Notes under the pieces: model-generated | Database searches by the model: none | Told to the model about the DNA's origin: nothing | What the model saw: only the letters and a program-made list of their open reading frames with translations | Made by a program: the position numbers and the translations under genes | DNA from: JAFECT01 sp963838235 | Lineage (GTDB): Bacteria; Pseudomonadota; Alphaproteobacteria; Caulobacterales; Caulobacteraceae | Direction of reading: 5' to 3' | NCBI GenBank assembly: GCA_963838235.1 | Contig: CAWIQJ010000002.1 | Span: 1 to 64,000, forward strand | Length of the DNA: 64,000 nt | Shown here: positions 44,315-54,247 of the stretch, in pieces | Position numbering within the stretch: the stretch's first letter is position 1 | Layout of the letters: each line of letters opens with the position of its first letter

Positions 44315-47272
44315 TCATTCGCCGCAACAGCTGCAGCGTCCGCGGCGTGAGCCGGGCGCGAAATTCACCGCCCCACCTTCGCCCGCGACGATAAAGCCGG
44401 CCCAGAAGAAGGGATGCTCCAAGCCGGGCTGGGCCCGCGTCTCCGATTGAGCGCGGGCGAGCGCGGCGTCAACGGCGAGGTGGTCATTCAGCGCCTTATA
44501 AAAATAATCCATCAGAAAGGCCGTCGACTGGTCGTCCGCCTCCCAAAACTCATAACCACGCGCCGCGCACCGGCGGTCGCGAATGCGCGCCGCACGCCGA
44601 ACACGCCTTCGCCGACGGCGGCTCTGCCGGCTCCCGTATCACAGGCAGAGAGGACGACGAGTTCCGTGCCGTCGAGATCGAGAGCTGACAACTCTAGCGC
44701 GGTGGCAAACGCAGCATCTCCGATCTTGGGGTTATTCGCGCCCGCGAAGACCAGGGCGGACGTGATCATCGGATTGCCGGACGCCGCGAGGAGGTCGCGT
44801 GAGTATCGTGGGTCCGCTCGCGGAGGCGTGTACACGCCGTGGGTCGCGATGTGCAGGACCGCCGGCGCGCCGGATCGCCATCAAGGCAGCCTTGTCGGCC
44901 GCCCCGCCTTCGATCACCAATGGATCGTGCAAGGACCCGCGCACGCGTTCAATCTCAGACTTCGCACCGTCCAAGGACGCAAACTTCAAGCCTGTGGCCT
45001 GCGGTGTGATGGGGGTTATGCCGTCGGCGGCCGGCAGCGGCGAGACTTTGACGGCGTCGAAGTTGGGGGCGTCGAAAATGACGGCGCCCGTGACGTCGCC
45101 GGGTGCAGGTGTTGCGAGATCGTCAGCGGACGTCACAAAACGTAGCGGTCTAACCTTACCTTTAAGTGCGGGTGATAGCAGAATGGCGAACGGGGCGACA
45201 TCAAGCGCGCCGTCCGGCGCCACAACCACGCCGTCAGCGGTTTCGAGATCCCCGCGCCACGGACCGATCAGCCGGTTTGAGGCTGCTGCGACCGCCGGGT
45301 CAGGCGTTGGGGAGCTTTTGTCTGCGGCGGGACGGGAGACGGCTTTGTGCAGGTTGTCGAGGATCGTCGTGAGTTCGTCGAGCGTGCCCAGGTCCACCCA
45401 CCGAAATCGGTTGGCCTTTCCGAACAAGGGCGGACGCGACGCGCGGACCGTCAGTTGCGCCAAAGCCCAGGGCGTCGCGTCGTGGGTCCATGCGCGAGTA
45501 GACAGCGTAGATCAAGAGCGGTTGGGCGGGTGCGAGGGCGGCCTGATAGTCGGGCGCGTTCGTGCCTTCCACAGCGGCGTCCAACTCCGACCTTTGAGAA
45601 GAGATTTCCTTTAGAACGCTGTCGGCCAGCTCGATCTCGTCTGGCGAGATTCCCATGCGACAGGCGCCCCGTGTACAGTGTTCTGAAGTGCAAGCGCGTA
45701 CTGAGCGTGAACCGAGCGTAACTCACGCAACTTGGTCTGGGCGCCGAGCGGCAGACTATAGAGATCGCGAAGATGCGATGTCGATTGCGTCAGGCGGGCG
45801 CCGCGCGTCTTCAGGACGGCATCGACGGCAAGATTGGCAAATACCTGATCCGTCGGGTGATCCAACGCGAAGCTAACAGCCTCATCGGCGCTACGTTGCA
45901 AGTCACGTCCTTCCTGCGTCAGACCGGATTCCAGCATGTCTTCCGGAGACGCCGCCTGGGCGTTCAAGCCAAGTTTTATCGCCCGTCGAAGGCTGGCGAT
46001 GGCCGCGTCATCGTCGTTCGCCTGGGCTGACAGGGCAGCCTGCAATCGCAACACCACCGTTTGGTGGCGCCAGCCGAACGGATCTTTTTCAGCGTATCGA
46101 GCGAGTCTGGCGCGAGCCCCGTCAAATCGCCGCTGTCCAGTTCGAGAAGCGCCTTTTCGACCGTCAGTAGGTCGCCGTTCTCGGAAAACTGCGCGGTCGA
46201 TAGCGCATCGGCGCGCTTCAGCTCCGCGTGTGCTGTCGTACGATCGCCAGTGATCAGGGCAAGGTCGAGCCGGTCTGCGAAAAGCGCCAGGGTCAGGATG
46301 GGTTTACGCGAAAGTGCGTCGAGAGGGATCAAATCAACCAGTTTCCGCATGCCGGACACGTCGCCGAGTGAGCGCGCGGTCTCGATAAGGCTCAGTTTTT
46401 CGTGATTTACGTCGAAGGCAGGGCGCGTCTGCGCGATTTCGTCGATGAAAGCCGCGCCGAGTTGCTCCGTTTGGGCCAATAGCGTGCGATCGTCGCTGGC
46501 TGCACCGAGATTTGATAACATCAACAGGCGTCGCCGTTCGAGCTGCTCGCCAAGCGCGAAGTGCGGGTCGTCCTCGCTCCCGACCAGCGCTGCGGCACGA
46601 ACTTGCAGAAGCTGAACGGAAACTGGATCGACGGGCAAATAATAGAGGAGCTCTTGCGCACCCGACGTCGGCCCAAAATAAATTGCGGCCGATACCACCC
46701 GGCTCAACCCATGACCAGGACGCGCGTAAGCTGTCGTCGGTGTCGCCTGAGGCGCGAGCCGCAGCTCGCATTTTTTCGGCCTCGACAAACAGACGCTTAC
46801 CGTTCGTGCGGTCGTTGGCGCGCAAAATGACGCCGGCAAGTCCAGCCATCAATGAAGCCTTATAGGCGCGGGCGGCCACGGTGTCCGGAACGAGCGACAA
46901 AGCCTGCTGATAGTCTTCGCGCGCGAGGTCCAGCCGACCGGTCGCCGCCGCGGCAGCTCCGGCTTCTTCGAAGAAGGGCGCTACACACGGGTCGTGTGGG
47001 TTCAATGCCTGTTGCGCCTGGGCGAGGGCGATGCGTGCGGCGGTCTCGACGCGTTCCACGCGCCGTCGTCATAGACCGCTTCGAGTTCGAGCTTCAGCCT
47101 CGTGTCTCAGTTTCCGGGCGCGCTCGGCAGCGGCTGACGCAGCCGTTGGTCCGGTCGCGCCGGGATGGCATCCGTCGGTCGGCGAGGCCTGTGCGTTGGC
47201 GCCGCAGGCTGCGTTGATCAACATCCACAGGGCGCAAACCTGCGCGGTCCGATCTGCGCTGCGAAAGCCCAT
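44315..47272 (-). pseudogene. TPR-CHAT domain protein gene, multiply frameshifted
   Basis: About 985 codons when rebuilt from ATG 47272. A signal peptide-like start (CALWMLINAACGANAQA), then TPR units (LDLAREDYQQALSLVPDT and others), and a C-terminal CHAT caspase-like domain: HIATHGVYTPP holds the catalytic His and VVLSACDTGAG the catalytic Cys, followed by EHPFFWAGFIVAG. At least six frame changes occur (near 47085, 47045, 46710, 46060, 45650, 45460, 44870 and 44535). CHAT proteases cut partner proteins in regulated pathways and in some defence systems. So many breaks suggest decay, although sequencing indels affect other genes here too. Confidence 0.65.
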
Positions 47273-47497
47273 GGCGAGTTCCCCCATGTATCGGAGGGCG
47301 CGTCGGCGCGCGCTCCAGTGCGCAAGAGACACAGCTTGAAACGGTAGTCGATTCCTGGGCGCGGGTCGAATCGCCCGCAGGCAAAAGCGGGAACGCTGAC
47401 GAGGCCGTGACGATGTCCCGAGGGAGAAGGAGAATTTGCGTCAGGTCTACCTTCTTTAGGTCGGTTGCGAATTGTCGCCGGTGTCGGCCTCTGCCGG

Positions 47498-48946
47498 TTA
47501 GAACAGCACCGCCGGGTTCATGATCCGCTTGGGGTCCAGGGCTGAGCGAATGGCGCGCATGGCTTCGAGCTGGACCGGCGATTTGTAGCGCGTCGCCTCT
47601 TCGCGATTTCATCCGGCCGAGGCCGTGTTCGGCGGAGATCGAGCCGTCGTAGCGGGCGACGATGTCGTGCACGACGCGAGCGCCGTCGTCGCGCCGGGCC
47701 GCAAGGCCGCGCCGTCGCCGCCTTCGGGCTGGATCACGTCGAAGTGGATGTTGCCGTCGCCGACGTGGCCGAAGATCACCAGCCGCGCGCCCGGGTAAAA
47801 TTTCACCACCGCCTCCGACGCCTCGGCGATGAAGTCGGCGATGCGTGAGACCGGCACCGAGACGTCGTGCTTCCACTCCGCGCCCTCGGGCTTCTGGCCG
47901 GAGGACTGGTCCTCGCGGATGCGCCAGAAGTCGTTCGACTGCTTGCGCGCTCTGGGCGACGGCGGCGTCGGCGATCAGTTCGTCTTCGAAGGCGCGGCCG
48001 AGCAGGCGCTCCAGGCCCGCCTCGGCGGCCGCCGGGTTCGGAGGACACGATCTCGATCAGGGCATACCAGGGATAGCGGCTTTGCATCGGCTCGCGCGTG
48101 CCGGGGATGTGCTTCAGCACGAAGTCGATGCCGAGACGACCCATCAGTTCGAACGCTTCGACGCCGTTGCCGGTCTCGTCCTTGGCGCGCATCAGAAGCT
48201 CGATGGCCTTGGCGGGATCTTCGAGGCCGACGAACGCCGTCGCGCGCGAGCGCATCTGCGGGAACAGTTTCAGGCTTGCGGCGGTGATGATGCCCAGGGT
48301 GCCTTCGGCGCCGATGAGCAGCTGTTTCAAATCGTAGCCGGTGTTGTCCTTGCGCAGGCGCTTCAGCCCGCGGAACACCTCGCCGTTGGGCAACACCGCT
48401 TCCAACCCGAGCACCAGGTCGCGCATCACACCATAGCGCAGCACCGCCGTTCCGCCGGCATTGGTCGAGATGTTGCCGCCAACCGTCGCCGTGCCTTCGG
48501 CCGCGAGCGAGAGCGGGAACAGCCGGCCCGCCGCTTCCGCCGCCTCCTGAGCTTCCAGCAGCGTGACGCCGGCTTCGACCACCATGCAGTCGTCGGCGGG
48601 CGAGACTTCGCGCACGCGGTTCAGGCGCTGGGTGGAGACCAGGATCTCGCCGTGCGGAAATCTGGCCGCCGACCAGGCCGGTGTTGCCGCCCTGGGGCGT
48701 GATCGCCACGCCGCGCTCGGCGCACAGCTTCACCAGCCGGGCCGTCGCCTCGACGGAATCCGGCAGGGCAAGCAGTGGGGTTTCCCCGCGCCAGCGCCCG
48801 CGCCATTCCACGAGGCGGCCTTCGACCTTGTCGGGATCGTCGCTCCAGCCGCCGGGGCCCAGCGCAGCCTTCAGGGCGTCGAGCGTTTCGGCGGAGACCG
48901 GCGCGGCCAGGCGCGGGCCGGGTGCAGGGGAGGCGGGGAGGGTCAT
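47498..48946 (-). pseudogene. FAD-linked oxidase (GlcD/D-lactate dehydrogenase-like), frameshifted
   Basis: 483 codons from ATG 48946 when rebuilt. VAITPQGGNTGLVGGQ begins the FAD_binding_4 domain; after a frame change near 48660, the reading continues with FPLSLAAEGTATVGGNIST, GGTAVLRYG and DNTGYDLKQLLIGAEGTLGI. Later pieces hold the C-terminal oxidase domain (FGHVGDGNIHFDV) and the end AIRSALDPKRIMNPAVLF. Further breaks fall near 48040, 47930, 47710 and 47610. Relatives oxidise D-2-hydroxyacids such as glycolate, D-lactate or 2-hydroxyglutarate. A diverged copy of its last 105 bases lies at 44192. Confidence 0.7.
47508..47612. repeat. Copy B (original) of the FAD-oxidase 3' end
   Basis: The native 3' end of the oxidase gene. 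It is the direct-repeat partner of 44192-44296; the TPR-CHAT gene lies between them. Confidence 0.8.
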
Positions 48947-49012
48947 GGGAGGATCACAAAGAGGAAGGGGCGGAACATAGCCTCGCGCCCGGCGATGCGG
49001 TAGGCGCTCAGT

Positions 49013-49438
49013 ATGGAGAAACGCACGCCCGTCCCGGCCGTCGGCGTCGTCTGCCTGCGCGGCGACGAGGTGCTCTTGATCCGCCGCGGCCGCCCGCCCC
49101 GACTGGGTGAGTGGAGCCTGCCCGGCGGCCGCCTGGAATGGGGCGAGACCGTCGCTGAGGCGGCGCTGCGCGAACTGCGCGAGGAAACCGGCGTCGAGGC
49201 CGAGCTCGCGGGGCTGATCGACGTGGTCGACGGCCTGTTCCCGGCGGAGGGGGCCGACGACGAATCCCGGCACTACGTGCTGATCGATTTCGCCGCGCGG
49301 TGGCTGTCGGGCGAACCGCGCGTCGGCGACGACGCGGCGGAGGCGGCGTTCCACCCGCTGGCCAAGCTGGACGAGCTGGTGGCGTGGGACGAGACGCGGC
49401 GCGTGATCCTGATGGCGGTGCTGTTGTTGCGGGAATGA
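49013..49438 (+). CDS. NUDIX hydrolase
   Basis: 141 residues. The Nudix box occupies residues 39-61 (GGRLEWGETVAEAALRELRE then ETG), with all metal-binding glutamates. VVCLRGDEVLLIRRGRPPRL before it and HYVLIDFAARW after it match the ADP-ribose pyrophosphatase/MutT-like branch. It cleaves a nucleoside diphosphate-linked substrate; which one is unclear. It starts 67 bases from the divergent FAD-oxidase gene. Confidence 0.85.
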   Translation: MEKRTPVPAVGVVCLRGDEVLLIRRGRPPRLGEWSLPGGRLEWGETVAEAALRELREETGVEAELAGLIDVVDGLFPAEGADDESRHYVLIDFAARWLSGEPRVGDDAAEAAFHPLAKLDELVAWDETRRVILMAVLLLRE

Positions 49439-49480
49439 GCCCTTTCGGCCGCGAGGCGTTCAGCTCACGAGAGGTTGTCA

Positions 49481-49827
49481 TGAACCCGCGTGCCGTTATC
49501 GTCCCCATCGCCGCGCTCGCCCTGACCAGCGTCGCCCTCAGCGTCCGCGCCGACCCGGAGCGGCCGCTGAGCTTCGCGATCGCCAATCACACCACCCAGA
49601 CGCTCGACTCCCTGTCGATCAGCGCCCATGCCGACATACGGCTCTGGCGGCCGGTGACCCTGGACCACGGTTCCATCGCGCCCGGCGCTCGCGGAAACGT
49701 GAAGGTGGACCCGGCGGACCGTCGGTGCGAGTTTGACCTTCGCGCCGACTTCCACGGCGGAACCTCGACCGAGCAGGACGGCGTCAACCTGTGCACGCTC
49801 AGAGCCCGTACCTTCGAGCTGCAATAG
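49481..49827 (+). CDS. Exported hypothetical protein (115 aa)
   Basis: Signal peptide at the N-terminus (IVPIAALALTSVALSVRA). The mature part has LSFAIANHTTQTLDSLSISA and two cysteines (DRRCEFDLRA, VNLCTLR) that could form a disulfide. The beta-rich character suggests a small periplasmic domain; no family is recognised. It overlaps the likely GTG start of the following gene by about 37 bases. Confidence 0.55.
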
Positions 49828-50173
49828 CGGCGGTCGTCTTTGCCGCCGCCCTCGCCGCCGTCGCCCACGCTCAGGATCGCACCGCCTCCCGAGAAGAAAC
49901 AGATGCTCGACCTCGCCTACGTCCTGGGCGAGGCGCACGCCCTGAAACAGGCCTGCGCCCCCGACGACCAGACCTGGCGTGAACGGATGCAGCGGATGCT
50001 GGAGGTCGAGGCGCCGGACAGCGACTTCGAAGCGCAACTGACCACACGCTTCAACGACGGCTTCAGCGCCCGCCACGCCGACTACCCCAAATGCGACCCC
50101 AAGACCGCCAGGCTGGAGGCCGAGATCGCCGCCCAGGGCGAGGTCCTGGCCAGGGCGTTGGGCGCGGCCCATA
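49791..50173 (+). CDS. TIGR02301-like exported protein, frameshifted
   Basis: It starts at GTG 49791 with signal peptide AAIAAVVFAAALAAVAHAQ, then a one-base shift near 49880 moves the reading to PPPEKKQMLDLAYVLGEAHA, LKQACAPDDQTWRERMQRML and SARHADYPKCDPKTARLEAE. This is the helical domain with paired cysteines of the TIGR02301 family, found mainly in alphaproteobacteria and of unknown function. The downstream frame has no stop before the SPFH gene; a TAG at 50171 in the adjacent frame suggests another indel near the end. Confidence 0.55.
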
Positions 50174-50208
50174 GCGGCGCTCTTCAGGCGTCACCATATT
50201 CGCTGTGG

Positions 50209-50250
50209 GCGCTTTCGGTGCGAACCGGATTTCCCTTTGTCCGAAAGCGC
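50209..50250. repeat. Intergenic palindrome related to 17949-18060
   Basis: GCGCTTTCGG (50209-50218) pairs with CCGAAAGCGC (50241-50250); the loop contains AACCGGATTTCCCTTT, close to the AACCGGGTTCCACTTT of the element at 17949. It lies just upstream of the SPFH gene, so it may be part of its leader. Confidence 0.5.
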
Positions 50251-50288
50251 TCTAGGCTTGGCTGTAAGCACTCGAGGATACAATTCCC

Positions 50289-51287
50289 ATGTTTCTCGGC
50301 TATTTCGTCCTGGCTCTGGTCTTCCTGGCGGTCATTGTCGCGTTCGGCTCGATCAAGATCGTACCGCAGGGTCACGAGTTCACCGTCCAGCGCTTCGGCC
50401 GCTACACCCGCACCCTGAAGCCCGGCATTTCGATCCTGACGCCGTTCATGGAAGGCATCGGGCGGCGCATCAACATGATGGAACAGGTCATGGAGGTGCC
50501 CCAGCAAGAGGTCATCACCAAGGACAACGCCTCGGTGAAGGTGGACGGCATCGTCTTCATCCAGGTGATGGACGCGGCCGCCGCGGCCTATCGCGTCGAC
50601 AACCTGATGAACGCCATTTCTCAGCTGGCCATGACCAACCTGCGGACGGTGGTGGGCTCGATGGAGCTCGACGAAGTGTTGGGCCAGCGCGACTCGATCA
50701 ACTCGCGCCTGCTCACCGCCATCGACACGGCGACCGAACCGTGGGGCGTCAAGGTCAACCGCATCGAGATCAAGGACCTCACCCCGCCGGCGGACATCAC
50801 CAACTCCATGGCGCGGCAGATGAAGGCCGAACGCGAACGTCGCGCGGTGACCACCGAGGCCGAGGGCGAAAAGCAGGCCGCCATCACTCGCGCCGAGGGC
50901 GCCAAGCAGTCCGCCATCCTGCAGGCCGAGGGCCGCAAGGAAGCCGCTTTCCGCGACGCCGACGCGCGCGAACGCATGGCCGCCGCCGAAGCCAAGGCGA
51001 CGCAACTGGTCTCTGACGCGATCCGCGACGGCAACGTCAACGCCATCAATTACTTCGTGGCGCAGAAGTACGTCGAGGCGTTCAACAACCTTGCCTCGTC
51101 GAGCTCCACCAAGACGGTGATCGTGCCGGCCGAGATGGGCGCCCTGGTCGGCATGCTCTCGGGCATCAAGGAGCTGGTGCGCGAGGGCCGGTACGACGGC
51201 GCGCCGCCCTCCGGCGGTGGAACCACCGTGCCGCCGTCAACGCGTCCGGCGCCGCGTCCGCAACCGCCGGTCACTCCGGGAAGCTGA
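50289..51287 (+). CDS. SPFH/band 7 membrane protein (QmcA/stomatin type)
   Basis: 332 residues. One N-terminal membrane segment (YFVLALVFLAVIVAF), then the SPFH domain: IVPQGHEFTVQRFGRYTRTL, QQEVITKDNASVKVDGIVFI and LRTVVGSMELDEVL. A long Ala/Glu-rich coiled coil (RAVTTEAEGEKQAAITRAEG) follows and drives oligomerisation into ring-like cages. The tail is proline-rich. With the NfeD gene three bases further on, it forms the conserved pair that organises membrane microdomains and regulates membrane proteolysis. Confidence 0.92.
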   Translation: MFLGYFVLALVFLAVIVAFGSIKIVPQGHEFTVQRFGRYTRTLKPGISILTPFMEGIGRRINMMEQVMEVPQQEVITKDNASVKVDGIVFIQVMDAAAAAYRVDNLMNAISQLAMTNLRTVVGSMELDEVLGQRDSINSRLLTAIDTATEPWGVKVNRIEIKDLTPPADITNSMARQMKAERERRAVTTEAEGEKQAAITRAEGAKQSAILQAEGRKEAAFRDADARERMAAAEAKATQLVSDAIRDGNVNAINYFVAQKYVEAFNNLASSSSTKTVIVPAEMGALVGMLSGIKELVREGRYDGAPPSGGGTTVPPSTRPAPRPQPPVTPGS

Positions 51288-51290
51288 GTC

Positions 51291-51749
51291 ATGCCCGATC
51301 TCGTTCAACTCTACGCCGCCCACGCCTTCTGGTTTTGGCTCGCGCTCGGCGCCGTCCTGCTGGGTCTCGAAGCCGCATCCGGTTCCGGCTGGCTGCTCTG
51401 GCCCGCCGCGTCCGCGGGCGTGGTCGCGGTGATTTCGCTGCTCGGCCTGCACGTGGGCGCGCTGGGCGAGGTTGCGATCTTCGCGGGCCTGACCCTGATC
51501 ACCACCTTCCTGGCGCGGCGCTACCTGGTGCACGCGCCCAAGGGCCATCCCGACATCAACGATCCGAACCTGCGGCTCGTCGGCAAAAAGGGCCAGACCA
51601 CCGCCGCCTTCGTAAAGGGCCACGGCCGCGCCTATGTCGGCAACGCGGAGTGGGCGGCAGACCTGGAAGCCGGCGGAGATCTGGCTGTCGGTTCGCAGGT
51701 GATCGTGACCGCGATCGAAGGTTCTCGCCTGGTGGTGAAGCCTACCTAA
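51291..51749 (+). CDS. NfeD-family membrane protein
   Basis: 152 residues. Two to three membrane segments (FWFWLALGAVLLGLEAA; VAVISLLGLHVGALGEVAIF) precede a C-terminal OB-like barrel (LVGKKGQTTAAFVKGHGRAY, then SQVIVTAIEGSRLVV). It is the short NfeD form without a protease domain, the usual partner of QmcA-type SPFH proteins. It starts three bases after the SPFH stop, so the two are one operon, ended by a strong hairpin at 51750. Confidence 0.9.
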   Translation: MPDLVQLYAAHAFWFWLALGAVLLGLEAASGSGWLLWPAASAGVVAVISLLGLHVGALGEVAIFAGLTLITTFLARRYLVHAPKGHPDINDPNLRLVGKKGQTTAAFVKGHGRAYVGNAEWAADLEAGGDLAVGSQVIVTAIEGSRLVVKPT

Positions 51750-51781
51750 CCTCCCCCGTTTTCGGCAGAAAACGGGGGAGG
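51750..51781. terminator. Perfect 14-bp hairpin after nfeD
   Basis: CCTCCCCCGTTTTC (51750-51763) pairs exactly with GAAAACGGGGGAGG (51768-51781) around the loop GGCA. There is no long T run, so it may end transcripts weakly in both directions, or belong to the larger repeat that begins here. Confidence 0.6.
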
Positions 51782-51916
51782 GGGACCGCGTGCGGAGCAC
51801 GTGGTGGAGGGGGCGGCAACCGCACTGCGTTACATTCATCGAAGGCGTCTCGCGGCCAACGCGAACTCGACGTCGCGCCTGAGGCCCCCTCCACCACCCA
51901 CTCCGTGCGCGGTCCC
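51774..51916. repeat. Long imperfect inverted repeat between nfeD and rnhA
   Basis: GGGACCGCGTGCGGAGCACG and GGTGGAGGGGGC on the left (to about 51820) are mirrored by GCCCCCTCCACCACC and TCCGTGCGCGGTCCC on the right (51883-51916). The centre has no gene. The layout fits a dispersed intergenic element type that I associate with Caulobacteraceae (from memory). It separates convergent genes. Confidence 0.55.
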
Positions 51917-51951
51917 GCTCCGCCCGTTCGCTTCCGCTCACGGGGGAGGTT

Positions 51952-52448
51952 CTATTTCTTCTTCTTCCGCTTCGCGGCGTCGACATCCACCGGCGCGCGC
52001 TCGATCCCGAGCATCTCGTCAATCGCGTGGTTAGCCAAACGATCCGCGCGTTCATTCATTTCGTCGCCCGCGTGGCCCTTCACCCAGAACCACTTCACCT
52101 CATGCCGCAGCCGTGCTTCGTCGAGCCGGCGCCACGAGGTCCTCGTTCTTCACCGGTTTCTTGTCGGCGGTCTTCCAGCCGCGCGCCTTCCAGCCCGCGA
52201 TCCATTCGGTGATGCCCTGCATCACGTACTTGCTGTCGGTGTGGAGCTTCACCCGGCACGGCTTGGCCAGGGCATTCAACGCCTCGATGGCGCCGCAGGA
52301 GTTCCATGCGGTTGTTGGTGGTGTGCGGCTCGGCGCCCCACAGGTCCTTCTCGTGCTTGCCGGAAATCAGCACCGCGCCCCAGCCGCCGGGACCCGGGTT
52401 CCCGCGGCAGGCGCCGTCCGTATAGATCACGACCTCTGACAAGCTCAC
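51952..52448 (-). CDS. rnhA: Ribonuclease HI, two frameshifts in this sequence
   Basis: About 165 residues when rebuilt from GTG 52448. VVIYTDGACRGNPGPGGWGA gives the first catalytic Asp, NNRMELL the Glu, and after one inserted base near 52295 the reading continues to LHTDSKYVMQGITEWIAGWK with the next Asp. A second inserted base near 52130 precedes VKWFWVKGHAGDEMNERADR, with the C-terminal catalytic Asp. The tail is basic (AAKRKKKK). It removes RNA from RNA-DNA hybrids. It starts one base past the ispH stop, a pair I know from related bacteria. Confidence 0.85.
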
Positions 52449-52449
52449 G

Positions 52450-53406
52450 TCAGGCCAGCACGCGCGGCAGTTTGAAGGTCACGGTCTCGCGCGCGCTCGG
52501 ATCTTCCTCGACGACCGTATCGAACCGCGCTCCGATCGCGTCGATCAACGCTGTGATCAGGGTCTCTGGCGCCGAGGCGCCGGCGGTGACGCCCGCGGTC
52601 GAGACGCCGTCGAACCACGCCCAGTCCACTTGGTTCGCGTCGTCGATCAGCCGCGCGTCGCGCGCGCCGGCCTTCAGCGCGACCTCAACCAGACGCTGCG
52701 AGTTTGAGGAATTCTTCGAGCCCACCACCAGCACCAGGTCGCAATCCGCCGCCATCCGCTTCACCGCCTCCTGACGGTTGGTCGTGGCGTAACAGATGTC
52801 TTCCTTGTGCGGCGCCTCCATCGCAGGAAATCGGCGCTGCAGGATGGCGACGATTTCGGCGGTGTCGTCCACCGACAAGGTGGTCTGGGTGACGAAGGCC
52901 AAGCGCTGGGGATCGAGCGGTTCGAACCGTTCCGCATCGGCGGCGGTCTCGATCAGCGCCACCGCGCCCTCGGGCAGTTGGCCCAATGTGCCGATCACCT
53001 CCGGGTGGCCGGCGTGGCCGATCAGCACGACTTCACACCCGGCCTTGAAGTGCCGCTCGGCGTCGAGGTGCACCTTGGAGACCAGGGGGCAGGTGGCGTC
53101 GAGGTAGAGCATCTGGCGTCGTTTGGCCGCTGCGGGGACCGCCTTGGGCACCCCGTGGGCGGAGAACACCACCGGCCGGTCGTCCGGGGCCTGGTCGAGC
53201 TCGTCCACGAACACCGCGCCCAGGGCCTTCAGCCGCTCGACCACATGCTTGTTGTGGACGATCTCGTGGCGGACATAGACCGGCGCCCCGTACTTCTCGA
53301 CCGCCCGCTCGACGATGTGGATGGCCCGGTCGACCCCGGCGCAGAACCCTCTGGGCGCAGCCAGAAGTACGCGGATCGGCCGCTTCTGAGGGGGGAGGGC
53401 GTTCAT
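52450..53406 (-). CDS. ispH: 4-hydroxy-3-methylbut-2-enyl diphosphate reductase
   Basis: 318 residues from ATG 53406. The iron-sulfur cysteines are in PRGFCAGVDRA (Cys22), LDATCPLVSKVH (Cys106) and the NSSNSQRL region after the CYATTNRQ segment. VRHEIVHNKHVV, FSAHGVPK and VTQTTLSVDDT are IspH signatures. It makes isopentenyl and dimethylallyl diphosphate in the last step of the MEP pathway. rnhA follows directly downstream. Confidence 0.95.
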   Translation of the reverse strand: MNALPPQKRPIRVLLAAPRGFCAGVDRAIHIVERAVEKYGAPVYVRHEIVHNKHVVERLKALGAVFVDELDQAPDDRPVVFSAHGVPKAVPAAAKRRQMLYLDATCPLVSKVHLDAERHFKAGCEVVLIGHAGHPEVIGTLGQLPEGAVALIETAADAERFEPLDPQRLAFVTQTTLSVDDTAEIVAILQRRFPAMEAPHKEDICYATTNRQEAVKRMAADCDLVLVVGSKNSSNSQRLVEVALKAGARDARLIDDANQVDWAWFDGVSTAGVTAGASAPETLITALIDAIGARFDTVVEEDPSARETVTFKLPRVLA

Positions 53407-53541
53407 TTCCCGACTATCTAGGCCGCGTCGCATCGTCTCGCCAGCGGCCTCCCTTCATTGCCGGGCCGCGCTTTTGCCCTTATCAGGAGCCTAACTCCCA
53501 GGCTGGCCCTCAGGCGCGGCCGCTTTTCCGCGGGTAAACCC

Positions 53542-54247
53542 ATGCGTCGCATCTTTTTCGCCCTGGTCGCCACGGCCTTCGTCAGCGCCGCCGTCCTGCC
53601 GGTCATCGCCCACGCCCAGGAAACCAAACAGGATCGCGAGGACGAGGAAAAGCGCGAGGCCGACAAGGAAAAGGCGGACAAGGAAAAGGCCGCCAAGAAG
53701 GACAAGCACGCCCCGGCCCCCCTGGCCTCGCCCCACGCCGAGGGCCCGTGCCCCTATGTGAAGGTGCTCTACGACGCCGCCCGGGACGTCGAGTTCAAGG
53801 ACAATAAGGAAGCTTCCGCCGCGGTCGCCTGGACCGGCGAGATCGAGGGCGTGTCCTCGGACTGTTCCTACAAGTCCGACAGCCCGATCCACGTGGCCAT
53901 GAATGTCGCCTTCGAACTCGGCCGCGGGCCGCAGGCCGAGGGCGAGCGCAAGAACTATCGTTACTGGGTGGCGGTGACCGACCGTAACCGCTCGGTGCTG
54001 GCGAAGGAGTACTTCGATCTGCCGGTGACCTTCGAGCGCGGCCAGGACCGCGTCTCGACCAACCAGGTGATCAAGGAAATCATCATCCCGCGCGCCTCGG
54101 CGACGGTCGAGCGGCAACAACTTTGAAGTCCTGGTCGGCTTCGACGTGACGCCCGACCAGGCCCAGTTCAACCGTGACGGCAAGCGCTTCCGCATCACCG
54201 CCGGCCAGACGACGGTGGCGTCCGAGGGCCAGACCGCCGGCAAATGA
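53542..54247 (+). CDS. Exported protein with charged linker, frameshifted
   Basis: About 235 residues when rebuilt from ATG 53542. Signal peptide FFALVATAFVSAAVLPVIA, then a Lys/Glu/Asp-rich linker (residues 27-60), then a compact domain with CPYVKVLYDAARDVEF and SSDCSYKSDSPIHVAM; the cysteines may pair. After an extra base near 54110 reading continues with NNFEVLVGFDVTPDQAQFNR and stops at 54247. That end overlaps the argS ATG as ATGA, which supports the shifted reading. No known family; probably periplasmic. Confidence 0.6.
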
